From Mycolicibacterium gilvum (lineage in GTDB: Bacteria > Actinomycetota > Actinomycetes > Mycobacteriales > Mycobacteriaceae), in NCBI RefSeq assembly GCF_900454025.1, contig NZ_UGQM01000001.1, positions 5,394,001-5,458,000 of the forward strand: DNA of 64,000 bases, given 5' to 3'. This document shows, piece by piece, positions 43,740-51,726 of this stretch; the stretch's first letter is position 1, and each line of letters opens with the position of its first letter. The position numbers and the translations under genes were made by a program. The notes beneath the pieces are model-generated. The model saw only the letters and a list, made by a program, of their open reading frames with translations, was not told the DNA's origin and made no database searches.

Positions 43740-43791
43740 TTGCTGTGTCCTCGATGGTCGCCTTGGGCAGCGTTCTCGTTCCGCGACCGGA

Positions 43792-44226
43792 TCACGAGGC
43801 GCTCTGGGCGACGACGGTCACTGTTCCCTGTGCGGCGCATACCGGGCGTCCCGTATTGGTGATGTCGATCCTGGCGACGCCGCTACGCTTCCCCAGCGCG
43901 ATGATGTCGGCGACCGCAACGCAGACTCCACTGGACACCGGACGTAGGAGGTTCAGTTTGAATTCGGTTGTGGCCACCCATGACCCAGGTGGGATCACCG
44001 GATAGAACACCACGCCCAAGCAGTGGTCGACCATCGCTGACAGGCATCCGCCATGCAGAGTGCCGAAAGGAGTCAACAAATCGGCTCGGGCGTCCATTTC
44101 CACTACCAGTCTCCCGGCGGAGAACTCGATGTGGCGGAAGTCCAAGTACTTGGCGAGCCCTCCCGAGGTTCCCCCCGCGTGCTGGAGCTCCTCGGCTATT
44201 TGCTTGTTGAACTGGGGGAAGTCCAT
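43792..44226 (-). CDS. PaaI-family hotdog thioesterase
   Basis: This 144 aa single hotdog domain has LLTPFGTLHGGCLSAMVDHCLGVVF with the His-Gly-Gly turn and Asp, TTEFKLNLLRPVSSG and GKRSGVARIDITN. These are features of acyl-CoA thioesterases that release CoA from stalled intermediates. It lies between a TetR gene (48 bp upstream) and an alpha/beta hydrolase on the same strand; the three probably form one unit. Confidence 0.88.
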   Translation of the reverse strand: MDFPQFNKQIAEELQHAGGTSGGLAKYLDFRHIEFSAGRLVVEMDARADLLTPFGTLHGGCLSAMVDHCLGVVFYPVIPPGSWVATTEFKLNLLRPVSSGVCVAVADIIALGKRSGVARIDITNTGRPVCAAQGTVTVVAQSAS

Positions 44227-44274
44227 GGTCAGCGCCTCGTTTCGTTCAGCGATACCGATGCCATCGCTGAGACA

Positions 44275-44922
44275 CTACTCCGCAGTTGTCGCAGCAATGC
44301 AACTGTGAGTGTCGGCCAGTAGCGCGGGAAGCAGGAATCGGCGCAAGAAAGCATCGATTCCTTCGGGGCTGCGGTGCCGGGGGCCGCGAACCGCGAGCAA
44401 GCTGAGGATGATGCGCAAAATCCATTCGGCGGCGTCATCGACCGAAACGCCGGCTTCGAGTTGATGCCAGTGTGCGGCGAACACGGGTCGCAGAAACTCG
44501 GCGACGAGTTCGAACAGCGCCACCGACGTTCCCTCGGCCAGTCCCACGCCGGCGAGTTCATCGTCGCTGGCGAAGAGCATGCCGATTATCGGTTCGCGGC
44601 GTGCCGCGCGCACCGTGACTGCAACGAAGTCCAATATGGCAGAGCCCAAGTCGGTGTGCGCCAAGATCCGTCCGCTGGTGCGGTGCAGGTAGCGTTCCGC
44701 TGCGCGGACGATGACACCGGATACGACGGATTCGCGACTAGCGAAGTAGCGATAGACCGTGGCGCGCGATACGCCCGCATGCCTGGCGATATCCTCCATC
44801 GTGGTGCCCGACAGCCCCTTGCCTTGCAGGCACGTTTCGGCGGCGTCGAGTAGGCGATCGCGCGCCATATCGCGGTTTCGCCCAGGAGTCGCGTCGCCCC
44901 GCCGCAACGATCTCTTCGTCAC
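44275..44922 (-). CDS. TetR-family transcriptional regulator
   Basis: This 215 aa protein has an N-terminal HTH in RDRLLDAAETCLQGKGLSGTTMEDIARHAGVSRATVYRYFASRESVVSGV. The C-terminal region is of unknown specificity. It heads a leftward run (TetR, thioesterase, hydrolase) and is divergent from the thiolase-like gene at 45049, with 126 bp between. No clean palindrome was seen in that gap. Confidence 0.9.
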   Translation of the reverse strand: MTKRSLRRGDATPGRNRDMARDRLLDAAETCLQGKGLSGTTMEDIARHAGVSRATVYRYFASRESVVSGVIVRAAERYLHRTSGRILAHTDLGSAILDFVAVTVRAARREPIIGMLFASDDELAGVGLAEGTSVALFELVAEFLRPVFAAHWHQLEAGVSVDDAAEWILRIILSLLAVRGPRHRSPEGIDAFLRRFLLPALLADTHSCIAATTAE

Positions 44923-45048
44923 GGGTACGAGTATGCCCTGTCAAGGGACCCGCTCTGTCGAACACCCGCGGTTGTCGCATGGAAACGGATGTGACAATAT
45001 CGCAGTCGTGTCGCATAGAAGACCTCGACGATGAGCGTGATCTGACCG

Positions 45049-46542
45049 TTGGCCATCCCACCACGCACTCCGGTTGTCGTCGGCGTCGGTGAACTGACAC
45101 ATCGCGGTGAAGGCACCGTCGATCCCATCGATTTGGCCGCCGAGGCCGCGCGTCGAGCGCTGCATGATGCTTCGGCCGCGATCGGGCATCGCATCGATAC
45201 CGTGGCGACGCCCGGAATCTTGATGATCCCACGCGACAACCCCGCGTCGAGGATTGCCGAAGCGACTGGGCTGACGCCGGATCATCGCATCAGTTGTCCG
45301 GTCGGCGGCAACACCCCCCAGTATCTGGTCGAGGTCCTCGGCCGCCGCATTTGGCGCGGCGTCAGCGACGGGGCTCTGATCGTCGGAGCGGAAAGCGGCG
45401 CGTCAGCACGCAAAGTCGCATCCGGTAGCGCACTTTTGGAGCCCAAACCCATCGCAGCACAGGACGAGTCACTCGGTGACACCCGCCCGGGACTGAGCGA
45501 AGCCGAGGTGGGCGCCGGGTTACATTGGCCGCACGAGGTGTACCCGATCTTCGAATCCGCGATCGCGGCCCGATCAGGCCGCACATTCGACGAACAGCGC
45601 CGCTGGCTGGGTGACTTGATGGCTCCGTTCACGGTTGAGGCGTCCCGACATCTCGAGCAGGCCTGGTTTCCGCGTGCCCGTAGCGCAGACGAGCTCAGCA
45701 CGGTCTCCCCGGCTAACCGGATGGTGTGCGAGCCGTATCCGAAGCTGCTCAACAGCATCATCGCCGTGGATATGGCTGCCGCTTTCGTGATCATGGCCGC
45801 CGAAGTCGCCGAGGAACTCGGAGTGCCCAGTGATCGTTGGGTCTTCCCGTGGTCGTCGGCCACATGCAACGACGTGTATTTCCCGGTTCAGCGGCCTGAT
45901 CTGGGTCGTTCCGCCGGAATAAGGGCCGCCGGCAAGGCGGTATTGGCGGCCAGTGGACTTCACATCGACGACATTAGATGGTTTGATTTCTACTCTTGCT
46001 TTCCTTCCGCGGTCGAGGCGGCGATCGACGCCTTGGATCTCGACCCGGCGGATGACCGCGGGTTCACGGTGACCGGCGGACTGCCCTACCACGGAGGGCC
46101 GGGTAACAACTATGTCAGCCATTCGATCGTCGAGATGGTGCGACGCTGCAGGAGCGACCCGGACGCCGTCGGGCTCGTGTCCGGACTGGGCTGGTACATC
46201 ACAAAGCACTCGCTGGGTCTGTGGTCGGCGACTCCACCGCCAACGGGATGGCAGACTCCGGACATGGCCGATGCGCAGTCTGCGATCGACGGCACCTCCC
46301 TCCCGGTCGCTTCTCCCGCCGACGCATCCGGAGAGGCGACCATAGATGGATACACGGTCGTGCACGACCGTGACCAAGGCCCCTCCTGGGTGCCGATTTT
46401 CGCGCGCATGACCGACGGCCGCCGCGTCGCGGCGCGCAGTGACGATGCCGAGGTGGCGGTGGCAATGTCACGAGACATGTGCGTCGGACACCAAGTCGCC
46501 GTGCGGCAGGCGGACGGACACGTCGAATTCGAACTGTCGTGA
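45049..46542 (+). CDS. thiolase-like protein type 1 (acetyl-CoA acetyltransferase-like)
   Basis: This 497 aa protein has a degenerate thiolase fold: PVVVGVGELTHRGEG, ISCPVGGNTPQYLVEVLGRRI, DGALIVGAESGAS, WFDFYSCFPSAVEAAIDAL and TGGLPYHGGPGNNYVSHSI. A C-terminal extra domain follows (about residues 420-497, GYTVVHDRDQGPSWVPIFARMTDGRR), as in mycobacterial TLP1. Typical catalytic thiolase Cys loops are missing, so classical thiolysis is doubtful; a CoA-binding or carrier role is possible. It starts at TTG 45049 with a weak ribosome binding site and overlaps the next gene by 4 bp (GTGA). Confidence 0.82.
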   Translation: MAIPPRTPVVVGVGELTHRGEGTVDPIDLAAEAARRALHDASAAIGHRIDTVATPGILMIPRDNPASRIAEATGLTPDHRISCPVGGNTPQYLVEVLGRRIWRGVSDGALIVGAESGASARKVASGSALLEPKPIAAQDESLGDTRPGLSEAEVGAGLHWPHEVYPIFESAIAARSGRTFDEQRRWLGDLMAPFTVEASRHLEQAWFPRARSADELSTVSPANRMVCEPYPKLLNSIIAVDMAAAFVIMAAEVAEELGVPSDRWVFPWSSATCNDVYFPVQRPDLGRSAGIRAAGKAVLAASGLHIDDIRWFDFYSCFPSAVEAAIDALDLDPADDRGFTVTGGLPYHGGPGNNYVSHSIVEMVRRCRSDPDAVGLVSGLGWYITKHSLGLWSATPPPTGWQTPDMADAQSAIDGTSLPVASPADASGEATIDGYTVVHDRDQGPSWVPIFARMTDGRRVAARSDDAEVAVAMSRDMCVGHQVAVRQADGHVEFELS

Positions 46543-47636
46543 ACGCCGACGCGCTCGTGCTGACCAAGCCGCGCACCCTTGAACGGCGGCATCTTCCGGT
46601 GCCGCGCATCGACGACGAGTCCGGTCTCCTGCGGATCGAGGCGTGCGGGCTCTGCGGAACCGACCACGAGCAGTTCAGCGGACACCTGCCGACGGGGTTC
46701 GCCTTCATCCCCGGACACGAGATCATCGGCGTCATCGAGGGAATCGGTGACGCCGCGCGCGAGCGTTGGGGCGTCTCGGTGGGTCAGCGAGTCGCCGTCG
46801 AGGTGTTCCGATCGTGTCGGGAGTGCGACTCGTGCGGCCGCGGCGAGTATCGCAGGTGCTCGAGCAACGGCCTCGCCACCATGTTCGGCTTCGTCGACGT
46901 GAACATCCCGCCCGGCCTGTGGGGAGGCTATGCAACCCACCTGCATCTGCCGTTCGATTCCATGCCGTTGCCGGTCCCGGACGGACTCGACCCGATCGTC
47001 GCGACGTTGTTCAATCCGCTTGGGGCAGGGATCAAATGGGCTGCCATGTTGCCCGAGACAAGCCCGGGCGACGTCGTCGCGGTCCTCGGACCAGGGATCC
47101 GCGGGATTTGTGCTGCCGTAGCCGCCAAGGAGGCCGGAGCGGCATTCGTCGCGATGACCGGGGTCGGCCCTCGCGACCGAACTCGGCTAGCCGCAGCCCA
47201 CCAGTTCGGCGTGGACCTGACCATCGACGTCACCGAAGACGACCCGGCGCAGGCCCTGCAAATGGCGACCGGCCGGCTCGCAGATGTCGTCGTCGACGTC
47301 ACCGCGAAGGCGCCAGCCGCATTCGCGGACGCCGTCGCACTCGCGCAGCCCGGCGGACGCGTGGTGGTCGCGGGCACACGCGGCGGCGGCGGAGCGCCGG
47401 GCTTCGAGCCAGACCTGCTCGTATTCAAGGAACTACGCATCTTCGGTTCGTTGGGGGTCGACTACCCCGCCTACCAGAGCGCCATCGAGCTGCTGGTCTC
47501 TAGGCGTTGGCCCTTCGAAGAATTGCACCGCGAGATCACCGGTTTCGCCGGCCTGCCCGGGCTGCTCGACCTTCTGGCCGGCAACGAGCCGGACCGGGTC
47601 CCCGCTCTGCACAACGTCTTTGTGCCGATCGCCTGA
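46539..47636 (+). CDS. zinc-dependent medium-chain alcohol dehydrogenase
   Basis: This 365 aa MDR enzyme has catalytic Zn residues in EACGLCGTDHEQF and IPGHEIIGVI, structural Zn cysteines in CRECDSCGRGEYRRC, and nucleotide site VAVLGPGIRGICAAVAAKEAG (a degenerate G-x-G-x2-G). It resembles threonine/sorbitol dehydrogenase-like enzymes rather than the NDMA type at 3.2 kb. GTG 46539 overlaps the stop of the thiolase-like gene, so it is coupled to it; substrate unknown. Confidence 0.88.
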   Translation: MNADALVLTKPRTLERRHLPVPRIDDESGLLRIEACGLCGTDHEQFSGHLPTGFAFIPGHEIIGVIEGIGDAARERWGVSVGQRVAVEVFRSCRECDSCGRGEYRRCSSNGLATMFGFVDVNIPPGLWGGYATHLHLPFDSMPLPVPDGLDPIVATLFNPLGAGIKWAAMLPETSPGDVVAVLGPGIRGICAAVAAKEAGAAFVAMTGVGPRDRTRLAAAHQFGVDLTIDVTEDDPAQALQMATGRLADVVVDVTAKAPAAFADAVALAQPGGRVVVAGTRGGGGAPGFEPDLLVFKELRIFGSLGVDYPAYQSAIELLVSRRWPFEELHREITGFAGLPGLLDLLAGNEPDRVPALHNVFVPIA

Positions 47637-47671
47637 CAGCGCCAACTAGCGCCCAACCGGAAGGATCCACC

Positions 47672-48247
47672 GTGAGCAGCCAAAGCCGGGTTGACATGCT
47701 TGCCCTGACAGATGCCCGCGAGCGCGCCGCTCAATGCGGGATTCCGGACGCCATGGCTGAACTGTCTGTTTTCAGGATCGCGCTTCATCAGCCCCCTGTA
47801 GCCGTCGCATTGCATGGAATGCTGGAGGCGTTGCTGTGGAAAGGCGCGCTGGATGCGCGGCTACGGGAGCTGATCATCATGCGAATCGGCTGGGTCACTG
47901 ATTCGGTCTATGAGTGGACGCAACACTGGAGGGTTGCCCGCTTGCTCGATGTGCCCGAACGCGACCTGCTCGGGGTGCGCGACTGGCAGAACGCCGGCCA
48001 CTTCGGCGAAGCCGAGCGGGCGGTACTGGCGGCGACAGACGAGACGTTGCGTGACGGCACCATCTCGGATGAAACCTGGGCTGAGTGTCAGCGCGCGTTG
48101 CACGGGGACCCGGCCGTCCTCGTCGAACTCGTCGCCGCGATCGGGAATTGGAGATTGTTCTCAGCGCTGCTGCGGTCCTTGCACGTGCCGCTAGAAGACG
48201 GCCTCGAAGGATGGCCCCCTGACGGAGTTCGACCCTCCGTTGACTGA
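47672..48247 (+). CDS. carboxymuconolactone decarboxylase-family protein
   Basis: This 191 aa protein contains the CMD core: EALLWKGALDARLRELIIMRIGWVTDSVYEWTQHWRVARLLDVPERDLLGVRDW, then FGEAERAVLAATDETLRDGTISD. The Y-E-W-x2-H motif replaces the CxxC pair of AhpD, so a peroxidase role is unlikely. GTG 47672 follows AAGGA by 7 nt. It ends the rightward run after the alcohol dehydrogenase (35-bp gap). Function unknown. Confidence 0.83.
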   Translation: MSSQSRVDMLALTDARERAAQCGIPDAMAELSVFRIALHQPPVAVALHGMLEALLWKGALDARLRELIIMRIGWVTDSVYEWTQHWRVARLLDVPERDLLGVRDWQNAGHFGEAERAVLAATDETLRDGTISDETWAECQRALHGDPAVLVELVAAIGNWRLFSALLRSLHVPLEDGLEGWPPDGVRPSVD

Positions 48248-48278
48248 AGGGTGATCGGCTCGCCATGTCGACTCCGTG

Positions 48279-48827
48279 CTATGACTCTGCCCCTAGCACC
48301 TGTTGGTCGGGATCTGACGATGTCGAACGGTCGGGCGGTTGCATCTGCAGACGGCGATTCCACCACCGAGGATTGCGCCGGGCCTGAAGACTGAGCCGAC
48401 GGAATTCCATCCGCTGCAGTCGAAGGAGAACTGGAACACCCAGCAGCGGGACGATCGCACCACGGACCGCACCTCGGCGACCATTCTCCAGCAATCCGGC
48501 TACAGCACTGAGCCCCGAAATGTAAAGAATACCGTTGTAAGGCACCAGGATTGGGCCGCATAGTCCTTCGCACTCGGACAGGCTTGGCACACCAAATCTC
48601 CAGCGCTTCGGCCAGTGTATGAAGTGAGCCAACACGGTCGTCAGGAACAGGCCGTTCACAACACCGAGGACAGCCTCGTGACGCTTATCGGCACGTTCCG
48701 CCATGCGAAGTACTACTGCGGTGCTCATGCCCCAACCCGTCGCTGCCGGCACCGGACCAATCACCGACGCGAACGGCATCGCAACTCCGGACAGCAATTC
48801 GTAGAAGACATGCGCGCTCGCTGACAC
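48279..48827 (-). CDS. small multi-spanning membrane protein of unknown function
   Basis: This protein of about 182 aa has several hydrophobic segments: LLSGVAMPFASVIGPVPAATGWGM, AVLGVVNGLFLTTVLAHFI, LVPYNGILYISGLSAVAGLL and GAIVPLLGVPVLL. This suggests four membrane helices, with a loop containing SLSECEGLCGP and a basic C-terminus. I do not recognise a family with a known role. GTG 48827 is chosen because the upstream in-frame part is polar and without a ribosome binding site; the true start could be as far as 48902. Confidence 0.55.
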   Translation of the reverse strand: MSASAHVFYELLSGVAMPFASVIGPVPAATGWGMSTAVVLRMAERADKRHEAVLGVVNGLFLTTVLAHFIHWPKRWRFGVPSLSECEGLCGPILVPYNGILYISGLSAVAGLLENGRRGAVRGAIVPLLGVPVLLRLQRMEFRRLSLQARRNPRWWNRRLQMQPPDRSTSSDPDQQVLGAES

Positions 48828-49006
48828 GGCGCCAACTTGTGTGCAGATTTGCCGGGACGTCTTCGGACGCTGACGGGACGGCGGTAATGGCCCTTCCGCC
48901 CGCATCAGCGGAATGCCTGAACGCGCGATGCGGCCACGGCGCAACGCACTTCTTCGTGAAGAGGTCGTTCCATATGGCGGCTTTCACCACAAAAGTACTT
49001 GTCGAC

Positions 49007-49876
49007 CTACACGTTACTCCGTAGCTGTTGGCCGCCATCGGCGTCGAAGAGTTCCTTGGTCCAACGTTCGAGGATTTCTGCGCTATCCCAGTCGTCGGGA
49101 TGGAACCCGGCGTGGGTGTAGGAACGGAAGCGCTCAATCGCTGCTCGGCTGAACAGCGGGTTATGACGGAAGGCTCGAAGGCTGCGCAGCAACCGCACCG
49201 GGTTGTAGGCGGCACGATCGCCGGCCAGAGAGCGGGTGGTCTGGATGACCAACTCGGTGAACAATAGGAGACTGGCGATCCGCATTCCCCAGACCCTGGT
49301 GCGTTCGCTTCCACCGACCGTCTCGTAGACATCGAAAGCGACGGCCTTGTGCTCGCATTCCTCCAGTGCGTGCCAAAGCAGAATCGGCCGCACCTCGGTG
49401 TAGCCGATCAGTTCTTGAGCTTCGTCGCTGGTGAGAATGATCTCGGCGAATGTCGCCGTGTAGTGCTCGAGGGCTGCCGTCACAGCCAGGCGCATCTTGG
49501 GAGAAAAACGCTTCTCGAGTCGGCCAACCAACTTCTTGATATGCCGATCGATCCCCTCGGTGGGATAGCCCATCGCTTGAAGGCGATCGTTGAGCAGCCG
49601 ATGCTGGTGCCGGTGGGTGGCCTCTTGAGCGATGAATCCCTTGACCGCCTCCTTCAGGTCAGCGTCGCTGATGTGGTCCCGGTACTCGCGGACTGACCGG
49701 ATGAAGAAGTCTTCGCCTTCGGGGAACGTGGCCGACAAGGTGGACACAAAGTGGCTCATCACCAAGTCGCCATCGACGAAGTGCTGCCGACTGGTCTCAG
49801 CAGGCATGTCGAATCGGACACGGCGGGGCTTCGGGACGACCCGCGTGGTGGGCCGTGTGGACGAATCGTCGCTCAT
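49007..49876 (-). CDS. metal-dependent hydrolase-like protein (PF10118 type, ferritin-like)
   Basis: This 289 aa helical protein has E/H metal-ligand pairs: SVREYRDHI, GFIAQEATHRHQHRLLND, AALEHYTATFAEII and LWHALEECEHKAVAFDVYETVGG. This is the pattern of the predicted metal-dependent hydrolase family PF10118, which has a diiron-like site and no proven reaction. ATG 49876 follows AGGAGAAC. It is divergent from the TetR at 49952, with a perfect palindrome in the 75-bp gap. Confidence 0.82.
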   Translation of the reverse strand: MSDDSSTRPTTRVVPKPRRVRFDMPAETSRQHFVDGDLVMSHFVSTLSATFPEGEDFFIRSVREYRDHISDADLKEAVKGFIAQEATHRHQHRLLNDRLQAMGYPTEGIDRHIKKLVGRLEKRFSPKMRLAVTAALEHYTATFAEIILTSDEAQELIGYTEVRPILLWHALEECEHKAVAFDVYETVGGSERTRVWGMRIASLLLFTELVIQTTRSLAGDRAAYNPVRLLRSLRAFRHNPLFSRAAIERFRSYTHAGFHPDDWDSAEILERWTKELFDADGGQQLRSNV

Positions 49877-49907
49877 GTTGTTCTCCTGTTGTCATGGGCA
49901 CTGATGA

Positions 49908-49929
49908 TCTGACTTTACGCCTAGTCAGA
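49908..49929. promoter_or_regulatory. palindromic operator TCTGACT-N8-AGTCAGA
   Basis: Perfect 7-bp arms (TCTGACT at 49908-49914, AGTCAGA at 49923-49929) flank 8 bases. It lies midway between the divergent metal-dependent hydrolase and TetR genes and ends 22 bp before the TetR GTG. A bound dimer would block both promoters. Confidence 0.8.
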
Positions 49930-49951
49930 ATTAGATGGCAAGCTATGCGTT

Positions 49952-50620
49952 GTGCGATCGGTGCGGGTGTACAGCGGGATGTCCGCCGAGGAGCGTCACC
50001 GGAACAGGCGCACGCGTCTCATCGAGGCCGCGATGGAGTTGATCGGCACGCACGGCGTTGCCGCCGCCACGGTGACTGCCGTATGCGCTGAGTCCGGCGT
50101 GACGTCACGCTACTTCTATCAGCATTTCCCTGACAGAGACGCCCTCTTGCGAGCTGTCTACCAGCAGCTCTACGCAACCTTCCAGGAGGTGATAGTTGAC
50201 GCGATCCCCGATGCCGGCGCCCCACCCGAGGTGCTCGCGTACGCGCCGATCCGCGGGCTGGTCAGCATGATCAACAATGATCCTCGACTGGGTCGGATCT
50301 TGTTCGTGGAATCTGCAACGGAGCCGCTGCTTCGGGAGTTACGCAGCGACATGATGACCGGTTTCACCGACCTCGTATTGCGTGAGGCCAGACTTCACCT
50401 TGACATCGCCGACTCCGCAGTGGGCGTTGCCCATTTGGCCTCGACATTGGGTGTGGGTGGGTTATTCGAAGTCTTGCGCCGCTGGCTCGACGGAGAACTC
50501 GAGTTCACCACCGATGAACTCGTTCAGCACTGCGCAGGTTTCCTGGGCAGCCTCGGCAGCTATGTGCTGCTGCAGAACGCAGTCGAGTCGGCCACGACCA
50601 AAGCCAAACCTCAGAGTTAG
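49952..50620 (+). CDS. TetR-family regulator, divergent from the PF10118-type gene
   Basis: This 222 aa protein has HTH in RRTRLIEAAMELIGTHGVAAATVTAVCAESGVTSRYFYQHFPDRDALLRAVY and a C-terminal ligand domain (GRILFVESATEPLLRELR). Start is GTG 49952; a GTG at 49961 and ATG 49979 are alternatives. It is likely autoregulated through the palindrome at 49908-49929. Confidence 0.9.
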   Translation: MRSVRVYSGMSAEERHRNRRTRLIEAAMELIGTHGVAAATVTAVCAESGVTSRYFYQHFPDRDALLRAVYQQLYATFQEVIVDAIPDAGAPPEVLAYAPIRGLVSMINNDPRLGRILFVESATEPLLRELRSDMMTGFTDLVLREARLHLDIADSAVGVAHLASTLGVGGLFEVLRRWLDGELEFTTDELVQHCAGFLGSLGSYVLLQNAVESATTKAKPQS

Positions 50621-50711
50621 CTTCTGGCGCCTCCCGGCCGCGCTTCGCGAATGTCGAGGTGCCTCCGCTTGCTTCATTCCGGACTGAACACATGAACGCC
50701 GCTGTACAACA

Positions 50712-51353
50712 TTAGAGGCCAGCGTCGTCGACCAAATAACGTTCGGCGAGCGTCTCGGCAAGCCGACTCGTGTGCTCCACGATCTCCCCCTGGATGACGT
50801 CAAGCAAACCTGCATGCCATGCGGTGATCAATTCGACGAAGCCACCAACGGCCACCAGTGTGTCCATCCGAAGGGCGGTTTCATCGGCTTCCGGCCTCAG
50901 GTGTGGCTCACTGGCTGCGATCACCAGGTGTGTCGCCTCCTGCAGTGCGACAGCGCGCCGATCCTGAAGCGGGGAACTGCCCACGTGTTGAGCCAGTAGA
51001 ATCTTCGCCCTGCCCGGATCCTCTGCAATCCGGTCGACCACCGCGGCGATGGTCACGCGGATGGTCTCCATCGGCGGCTGCCCGATGCGTTCTGCGAGCG
51101 TCGCAGAAACCTCACCGAGCATCTCGTTGCGCACGCCGTCCCATGCAGCGACAAGTAACTCGTCGCGGGTCTTGAAGTCTTCGTAGAAGTAACGGTCGTT
51201 CAGGCCGGTTTTGGCGCACACTCCTCTCATCGTGACTGCTGCCCAACCGCTTTCACTCCAGATTTCCGTCGCGGCATCAATGAGGCGCTGACGGCGCTCC
51301 GCCCGGCGTTCAGCACCGGTACGCCCGCCCCATCTCTTCGACCGCGTCCGCAC
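50712..51353 (-). CDS. TetR-family regulator (paralogue B), divergent from mmpL
   Basis: This 213 aa protein has the same length and start (GTG, V-R-T) as the regulator at 30027-30668. RWGGRTGAERRAERRQRL, EIWSESGWAAVTMRGVC, NDRYFYEDFKTRDELLVAAW and LQDRRAVALQEAT are near-identical in both. Differences are spread over the protein, so it is an old or imported duplicate rather than a fresh one. It stands divergent from mmpL across 373 bp and is the best candidate to control it. Confidence 0.9.
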   Translation of the reverse strand: MRTRSKRWGGRTGAERRAERRQRLIDAATEIWSESGWAAVTMRGVCAKTGLNDRYFYEDFKTRDELLVAAWDGVRNEMLGEVSATLAERIGQPPMETIRVTIAAVVDRIAEDPGRAKILLAQHVGSSPLQDRRAVALQEATHLVIAASEPHLRPEADETALRMDTLVAVGGFVELITAWHAGLLDVIQGEIVEHTSRLAETLAERYLVDDAGL

Positions 51354-51682
51354 ATGTCCATCTTGGCAAGCCACAGTAGGTCGCAACACTTTGGTAGCAT
51401 CCGCCCCCAATGGGGGCGCGTGCCACCATAGGACTCCGCGGAGGGCAGCGATTGACGATCAGAACGCTCAAACTTCGAGTTCTCAGAGACGTGGCAGCGG
51501 CTGTCGTCATTCCCGCCCCCAGCAGTGATCGTGCGGCACTGGCGACGGTGGCGGTAGGAGGCGCCCTGCACGCCGTGCAGGTATTCGCGGCCGACTGGCC
51601 CGCCGCAATCCCGTAGGGAGTCGACTCATGACGCTCTTGAGCGAGGCCCCCACCGGTCGCCGTCACCACTTGCACTACGTGC
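51354..51682. other. intergenic stretch between paralogue B and mmpL
   Basis: This gap holds the start region of the TetR gene and a rightward frame (51410-51616, 68 codons, hydrophobic middle) with no family match or clear ribosome binding site. I do not call it a gene. No MmpS-like accessory gene is present. Confidence 0.45.
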
Positions 51683-51714
51683 GGTAGCGTACCGATACCG
51701 GCAGTATCGCTACC
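51683..51714. promoter_or_regulatory. nested palindrome in front of mmpL
   Basis: The inner repeat GATAC-CGGCA-GTATC (51694-51708) is framed by GGTAGCG (51683-51689) and CGCTACC (51708-51714). It ends 12 bp before the mmpL GTG, overlapping where the promoter or leader must be, so a bound repressor would block mmpL. The outer GGTRGC/GCYACC ends recall the palindrome next to paralogue A at 29951-29989, though spacing differs. Confidence 0.72.
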
Positions 51715-51726
51715 AGTGGAGGCCAA

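Noticed and set aside
51410..51616. 68-codon plus-strand frame upstream of mmpL as an MmpS-like gene
   Set aside because: Too short, and no MmpS features such as a transmembrane segment plus beta-sandwich.
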